From a bacterium (GTDB taxonomy: Bacteria > Spirochaetota > UBA4802 > UBA5550): 16,983 nt of DNA. The stretch covers positions 1 through 16,983 of the forward strand of contig JAAENB010000620.1 of the NCBI GenBank assembly GCA_024224995.1. The letters run 5' to 3'. This document shows, in pieces, positions 13,807 through 16,983 of this stretch. Numbering within the stretch: position 1 is the stretch's first letter; every line of letters starts with the position of its first letter. Under the pieces are notes generated by a model that saw only the letters and a list, made by a program, of their open reading frames with translations, was not told the origin of the DNA and ran no database searches. The position numbers were made by a program, and so were the translations under genes.

Positions 13807-14898
13807 TTACACGCCTGATTTTTGCCGTTCCTGTGCCATTCGCATGTCTAATTCTATTTTATTTTGGGGAATGTCCATGGGCTCCGCTTTCAGGTTCATG
13901 GCTACCGCGCCTGTTGGGCATTTTGAAACACAGAGTCCGCAGCCAATACACCGGTCCAAATTAACCTGGAAAACTTTTCCGGTTTTATTTATATCACTTT
14001 TTTCTTCATCAATGGCGTGGAGCTGGCATTTTTTTTGGCAGAGATTGCAGCCGGAACAGAGGTCTTTCTTGATGGTGGCGTAAAATGAAGTATGAACCTC
14101 TTCAGCGGGTTTATCGAACTGGTTTAAATTCCTGAAAAGCTGGCATGAATCTTTATCGCACATGCACATGTTAACAATTTCCAGGGAGTTTGTACTAAAG
14201 GGGACAAGATTCGCGTCTTCACATTCTTTGAGTTTCAGCATCAGTTCTTCTTCAGTCAGCTGCCTTCCTATTTTATTTTCAATATAGTATTGAGCCGCCA
14301 GTCCAAATGTTAAGCAGGTTTCCAGAGGTCTTGTTACGGTATTCCCTTTTTTCATCTGCTCTTCCCGGCAAATACAGGGGGCTGCTGCGTACGGCCCGCC
14401 GCTGCCCGATTTTACCAGCTCACGAATTTTATCGTAATTTTGTATTGAATCTTCAATTTTAATTGATGTATCTACAGGAACAACTCTAAGCTGTTTGGTC
14501 TCTCGTTCCTTCCAGTGATGTTCAAACATGGCATCATAATAATCATCAGCAAACTCTGCTATCTCCTTATCGATTGAGTTCACATGCCACTCATATATTC
14601 CCATAATAAAGTTTGGCTGCATATACAAAGAGCCGTCTGGAGTTTTAATTCGAAAAACAAGACCTTCCGCAGCCATCTCTTCAACTTTCACGGCCGCCTC
14701 CCCTGTATCCATATTAAGCCTTTCGGCAATAGCTGAAGCTTTTTGAGGAGCCGGCTGAATTTGAAGCGCGATTTGTGCCTGTTCCGTGGTATAAAATCTT
14801 TTAAGGAGTTTAAGTTCGGCGCCGCTTTTGGTTTTTGGAAACCCTGCAGGCATTTTATCCAGATGTTCTCTCAACTGTATATAAAGGTCTTCATTCAT
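13807..14898 (-). CDS. Winged-helix plus 2x[4Fe-4S] ferredoxin-type protein
   Basis: A 363-residue cytoplasmic protein. Residues about 27-90 look like a winged-helix/MarR-like region (ERLNMDTGEAAVKVEEMAAEGLV). The middle holds paired cysteine motifs CIC (175-177), C195, C226, and CMC with C252 (245-252), which might bind a further metal cluster. Two classical ferredoxin motifs follow: C281-x2-C284-x2-C287-x3-C291 and C317-x2-C320-x2-C323-x3-C327-P. Proteins of this layout occur in anaerobes next to reductases and are presumed electron carriers or redox sensors. ATG 14898 is preferred: GAGGAG lies about 8 nt upstream, while the longer frame to 14946 would start before the predicted transcript. 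It is monocistronic in view. Confidence 0.78.
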   Translation of the reverse strand: MNEDLYIQLREHLDKMPAGFPKTKSGAELKLLKRFYTTEQAQIALQIQPAPQKASAIAERLNMDTGEAAVKVEEMAAEGLVFRIKTPDGSLYMQPNFIMGIYEWHVNSIDKEIAEFADDYYDAMFEHHWKERETKQLRVVPVDTSIKIEDSIQNYDKIRELVKSGSGGPYAAAPCICREEQMKKGNTVTRPLETCLTFGLAAQYYIENKIGRQLTEEELMLKLKECEDANLVPFSTNSLEIVNMCMCDKDSCQLFRNLNQFDKPAEEVHTSFYATIKKDLCSGCNLCQKKCQLHAIDEEKSDINKTGKVFQVNLDRCIGCGLCVSKCPTGAVAMNLKAEPMDIPQNKIELDMRMAQERQKSGV

Positions 14899-14933
14899 AA
14901 TTACACTCCTCTTATTTTGGCTTATATCAACAA

Positions 14934-14961
14934 AATATAGTATCAATCATAATTATGTAAA
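14934..14961 (-). promoter_or_regulatory. Promoter of the ferredoxin-type gene
   Basis: On the minus strand TTTACA (complement of 14956-14961) and TATATT (complement of 14934-14939) are separated by 16 nt. The predicted transcript starts near 14927, giving a leader of about 29 nt to ATG 14898. Confidence 0.55.
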
Positions 14962-15061
14962 GAAAAATATTGAAAAATCTGTATATAATACGGAAAATAG
15001 TGATATTATCTGGTTCTAATGCTGAATGGAGCCGATTTTAAATGATTTGTTTTAGAAAAAA

Positions 15062-15152
15062 CGGGTTGGGCGCGCCCTTCGGGCCGGGCTTCTCCGGGCT
15101 CCGCGTTCGCTCCGGTCCTTCGGACTAAACCCTGCGCATCCCGCGCGCGGGA
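15062..15152. repeat. GC-rich multi-hairpin element
   Basis: A block much richer in G/C than its surroundings with several nested palindromes: GGGCGCGCCC (15068-15077), GCCC-TTC-GGGC (15074-15084), GTCC-TTC-GGAC (15115-15125), and TCCCGCGCGCGGGA (15139-15152). GGGTT (15063-15067) can pair with AACCC (15128-15132), closing the left part into one multibranched fold. It resembles REP/MITE-type intergenic repeats of other bacteria. Only one copy is visible in the window. Confidence 0.55.
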
Positions 15153-15219
15153 GAAAAACCGGTAGGTCACTGAGCGGAGTGTCCTCTGATACCGGGGTCT
15201 ATTTCCATCGGCCCCCCAA

Positions 15220-15255
15220 CCCCTCGCAGGGGCCGCACCCCTCGCAGGGGCCGCA
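15220..15255. repeat. 18-bp tandem duplication
   Basis: CCCCTCGCAGGGGCCGCA occurs twice in direct tandem (15220-15237, 15238-15255), followed by CCCCA. Each unit contains a CCCCTCGCAGGGG hairpin. A one-base variant (CCCCTCGCAGGGGTCGCA) occurs at 11814-11831 in the stem-loop downstream of the 30-bp palindrome. Confidence 0.8.
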
Positions 15256-15301
15256 CCCCATAGGGCAGCAGAGCATAACCCCGGATAACATCTTCCGTGA
15301 A

Positions 15302-15375
15302 CAGGCTGTTTATAGATTAGTTTCCCCGGGCTATGGGTATTTCTCATAACGTGGGGCTTCCAGCCCCTCGTTATG
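15302..15375. repeat. Dispersed hairpin repeat, copy 2
   Basis: Matches copy 1 at 8021-8095 in the same orientation over about 74 bp with scattered substitutions and small indels. The hairpin is retained: CATAACGTGGGGC/GCCCCTCGTTATG around TTCCA. The closing pair is C-G here and T-A in copy 1, a compensatory change. Confidence 0.75.
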
Positions 15376-15516
15376 ATGAAGGAAGCCCCGGTTTTAAATT
15401 TTAGTTTCTTGAGAGCAGCTGACCCCGCAGAGCGGGCTATAGAAGGTATATGAACCCGGAATGTAAATTATGCCTACCGGGAGTAATACCTCTGCAGAAC
15501 GTTCGGAGCTCGCTCC

Positions 15517-15651
15517 CAGACTGTGTGAAAAGTATTTCAGCATTCAATTCTATAAGGGTATATTTTCTGCATTTTTATGAAATTTTTATTTACGTACATT
15601 CTAAAATAATAAGAATTAGCTCAGAATAAAATTTAAATCACTGGTGATATT
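15517..15651 (+). mobile_element. Left end of the IS1182-family element (tentative)
   Basis: Base composition becomes sharply A/T-rich from about 15520. CAGACTGTGTGAAAAGT (15517-15533) has the look of an insertion-sequence terminal inverted repeat and directly follows a small palindrome, GGAGC-TC-GCTCC (15505-15516). The right end is outside the window, so the exact boundary and any target duplication cannot be confirmed. Confidence 0.45.
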
Positions 15652-16983
15652 ATGCATTATATCGAAGGCACTCCTAGAGATCAACTTGTTATGTTTAATG
15701 AATGTTTAGATAATATTATAAGCGAAGATAATTCAGTGCGAGTCATTGATGTATATGTCGAAAATTTGGATATATGCAAATTAGGCTTCAATATTCCTGA
15801 ATTAAGAACAGGAAAACCACCATATCGACCTCATGATTTAATAAAAATATATATATATGGATATCTTGAAAGAATTAGAAGCAGCAGAAAAATACAAAAA
15901 GAATGTAAGAGGAATCAAGAATTGATATGGCTAACAAAAAATCTAACTCCGGATTTTAAGACTCTTGCTGATTTTCGTAGAGATAACCAAAAAGGAATGA
16001 AGAATATATTCAAAGAATTTTTGAATTTCTGTAAATCAGCAGGATTACTCTCTCTTTCTGAGGTTGGAATCGATGGTACTAAATTAAGAGCACAGAATGG
16101 TCAGAACAATGTTTTCAATCGGGATAGGATGAGTAATATCGAAAAGAATATTGAAAAAAAAATTGATGAATATTTGGAAGAATTAGAGATTAATGATATT
16201 TCCGATATTGAGCATCTTGATTTAAAAGATGGTGATCAATCCATCAAGATAGTGAAAAAATTAAGTAAATTAAGTAAATACTATGATAAAGTAAAAGGTA
16301 TTCAGAAATTATTTGCTAATGATCCCGAATTGATGACTTATTTTGCGAATGATAAAGATTCAAGATTTCAAAGTGACAAAGGAAAAATACGTCCAGGTTA
16401 TAATGTGCAAACTGCCGTTGATGATGCGAATAAATTAATAATTGGAAATGACGTATCTCAAGAATCTAATGACATGGGACAAATGAGCCCAATGGTCAAT
16501 AAGGTACAAGAAATCAAAAAGGAATTAAAAATTGAGGGCGAAACGAATGCAATAATGGACGCTGGTTATTTCAATGAAAGAGAAATATTAAACAATAAAG
16601 ATAAGCAAGGAATAAATATTATAGTACCAGATGTCAAGGAAGTTGCGAATAGTAACAACAAGAAAAAAAATAAAACCAAAACTGACAAAGTACCTTCGGA
16701 AGGATATGAGGTGCAAAATTTTATCTATGATAAAGATCGTGATGTCTGTATTTGCCCGGCTGGAAAAGAATTAAATAAGCAAAATAAAAAACCCAGAACT
16801 GTGTCCTCGGGAATTCAAGTGTTTGAATTTAGATGTAAAGATTGTCAGTATTGTGATCATGTTAAAAAATGTACAAGAAATAAAACGGGGCGAACAATTC
16901 GAATATCAGCAAATAAAGAAGTAATGGATATTTTTCGAGAAGAAATGCGAGGCAAAGAAAATAAAAAATTGATTTCCAGGCGA
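15652..16983 (+). CDS. IS1182-family transposase, 3' end cut by window
   Basis: The frame is open from ATG 15652 to the window edge (444 codons with no stop). It has the IS1182/IS5-like DDE layout: an N-terminal DUF772-like helical domain (RPHDLIKIYIYGYLERIRS, then KECKRNQELIWL and TPDFKTLADFRRDN). The first catalytic Asp region follows as VGIDGTKLRA (about 140-150), then RPGYNVQTAVD, the second Asp region MDAGYFNERE (about 302-311) and a C-x-C...C-x2-C...C cysteine cluster (CICPAG, CKDCQYCDH). The final catalytic Glu lies near or beyond the edge. It is much more A/T-rich than the other genes, consistent with recent arrival. No frameshift is visible, so the element may be intact. GGTGAT precedes the start. 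Confidence 0.88.
   Translation, partial: MHYIEGTPRDQLVMFNECLDNIISEDNSVRVIDVYVENLDICKLGFNIPELRTGKPPYRPHDLIKIYIYGYLERIRSSRKIQKECKRNQELIWLTKNLTPDFKTLADFRRDNQKGMKNIFKEFLNFCKSAGLLSLSEVGIDGTKLRAQNGQNNVFNRDRMSNIEKNIEKKIDEYLEELEINDISDIEHLDLKDGDQSIKIVKKLSKLSKYYDKVKGIQKLFANDPELMTYFANDKDSRFQSDKGKIRPGYNVQTAVDDANKLIIGNDVSQESNDMGQMSPMVNKVQEIKKELKIEGETNAIMDAGYFNEREILNNKDKQGINIIVPDVKEVANSNNKKKNKTKTDKVPSEGYEVQNFIYDKDRDVCICPAGKELNKQNKKPRTVSSGIQVFEFRCKDCQYCDHVKKCTRNKTGRTIRISANKEVMDIFREEMRGKENKKLISRR

Larger units (their letters stand above)
14962..15651. other. Repeat-rich gene-free interval of about 690 bp
   Basis: It contains no supported gene. Left to right it holds a short A/T-rich stretch, the GC-rich multi-hairpin block (15062-15152), the tandem 18-bp repeat (15220-15255), the second dispersed hairpin repeat (15302-15375), small hairpins such as CCCGC-AGA-GCGGG (15424-15436), and the left end of the insertion sequence. 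A 113-codon minus-strand frame at 15006-15347 is made of this repeat sequence and is not considered a gene. Confidence 0.65.

Noticed and set aside
15220..15255. Start of a CRISPR array
   Set aside because: Only two abutting units without spacers; this is a tandem duplication.
15062..15300. rRNA or tRNA gene in the GC-rich block
   Set aside because: No T-loop or anticodon arrangement, and no rRNA-like conserved stretch; the hairpins are short and independent.
15006..15347. 113-codon minus-strand reading frame
   Set aside because: It lies within GC-rich hairpins and repeats, is Arg/Ala/Gly-rich with a tandem AAPARG from the 18-bp duplication, and has no ribosome site or recognisable domain.

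Overview
The window looks like a stretch of a Gram-negative, probably anaerobic or facultative, free-living bacterial genome. Evidence is the number of signal-peptide and lipoprotein genes, a membrane-anchored lipase-chaperone-like foldase, an OFA-family transporter, a ferredoxin-type protein, and beta-propeller and FG-GAP surface repeat proteins. Moderate base composition, the SBBP repeat protein, spirochaete-like relaxed lipoproteins and GC-rich multi-hairpin repeats would fit a spirochaete-like lineage. That placement is a guess; no rRNA or housekeeping marker is present.

Layout. Bases 1-368 hold the 3' end of an SBBP beta-propeller gene (+), closed by a strong hairpin shared with a convergent secreted FG-GAP/VCBS repeat protein (436-2241, -). 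Divergent from that is a secreted protein of about 700 residues built from some 13 'GPY' repeats (2413-4524, +). A promoter overlapped by a perfect 20-bp palindrome then leads into an SGNH/GDSL hydrolase (4686-5399, +). A hairpin separates it from a membrane-anchored helical protein resembling lipase-specific foldases (5488-6540, +). A large intrinsic terminator closes this pair and also faces the following minus-strand operon.

That operon (7908 down to 6622) encodes a DUF2089 zinc-ribbon/HTH protein, a three-helix membrane protein and a YvlB/SHOCT-like protein. The three share small domains with one another, so they look like one regulatory unit. Upstream are a dispersed hairpin repeat and an OFA-family MFS transporter (8112-9353, -). 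The transporter is divergent from a small Yip1-like membrane protein (9533-9964, +) whose transcript may be leaderless. Next come a secreted alpha/beta hydrolase (10107-11609, -), a 450-bp gap with a 30-bp perfect palindrome and a second stem-loop, a CBM96/DNRLRE-like lipoprotein (12063-12950, -), a YkgJ-type cysteine-cluster protein (13102-13758, +) and a winged-helix plus 2x[4Fe-4S] protein (13807-14898, -).

The right end (about 14.96-15.65 kb) is gene-free and repeat-rich: a GC-rich multi-hairpin block, an 18-bp tandem duplication, and a second copy of the dispersed hairpin repeat seen at 8.0 kb. It runs into an AT-rich IS1182-family insertion sequence whose transposase (15652 to the edge) is cut by the window. 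The two most interesting units are the SGNH hydrolase/foldase pair with its palindromic operator and the DUF2089/membrane/SHOCT operon. The dispersed structured repeats are the main non-coding signal.
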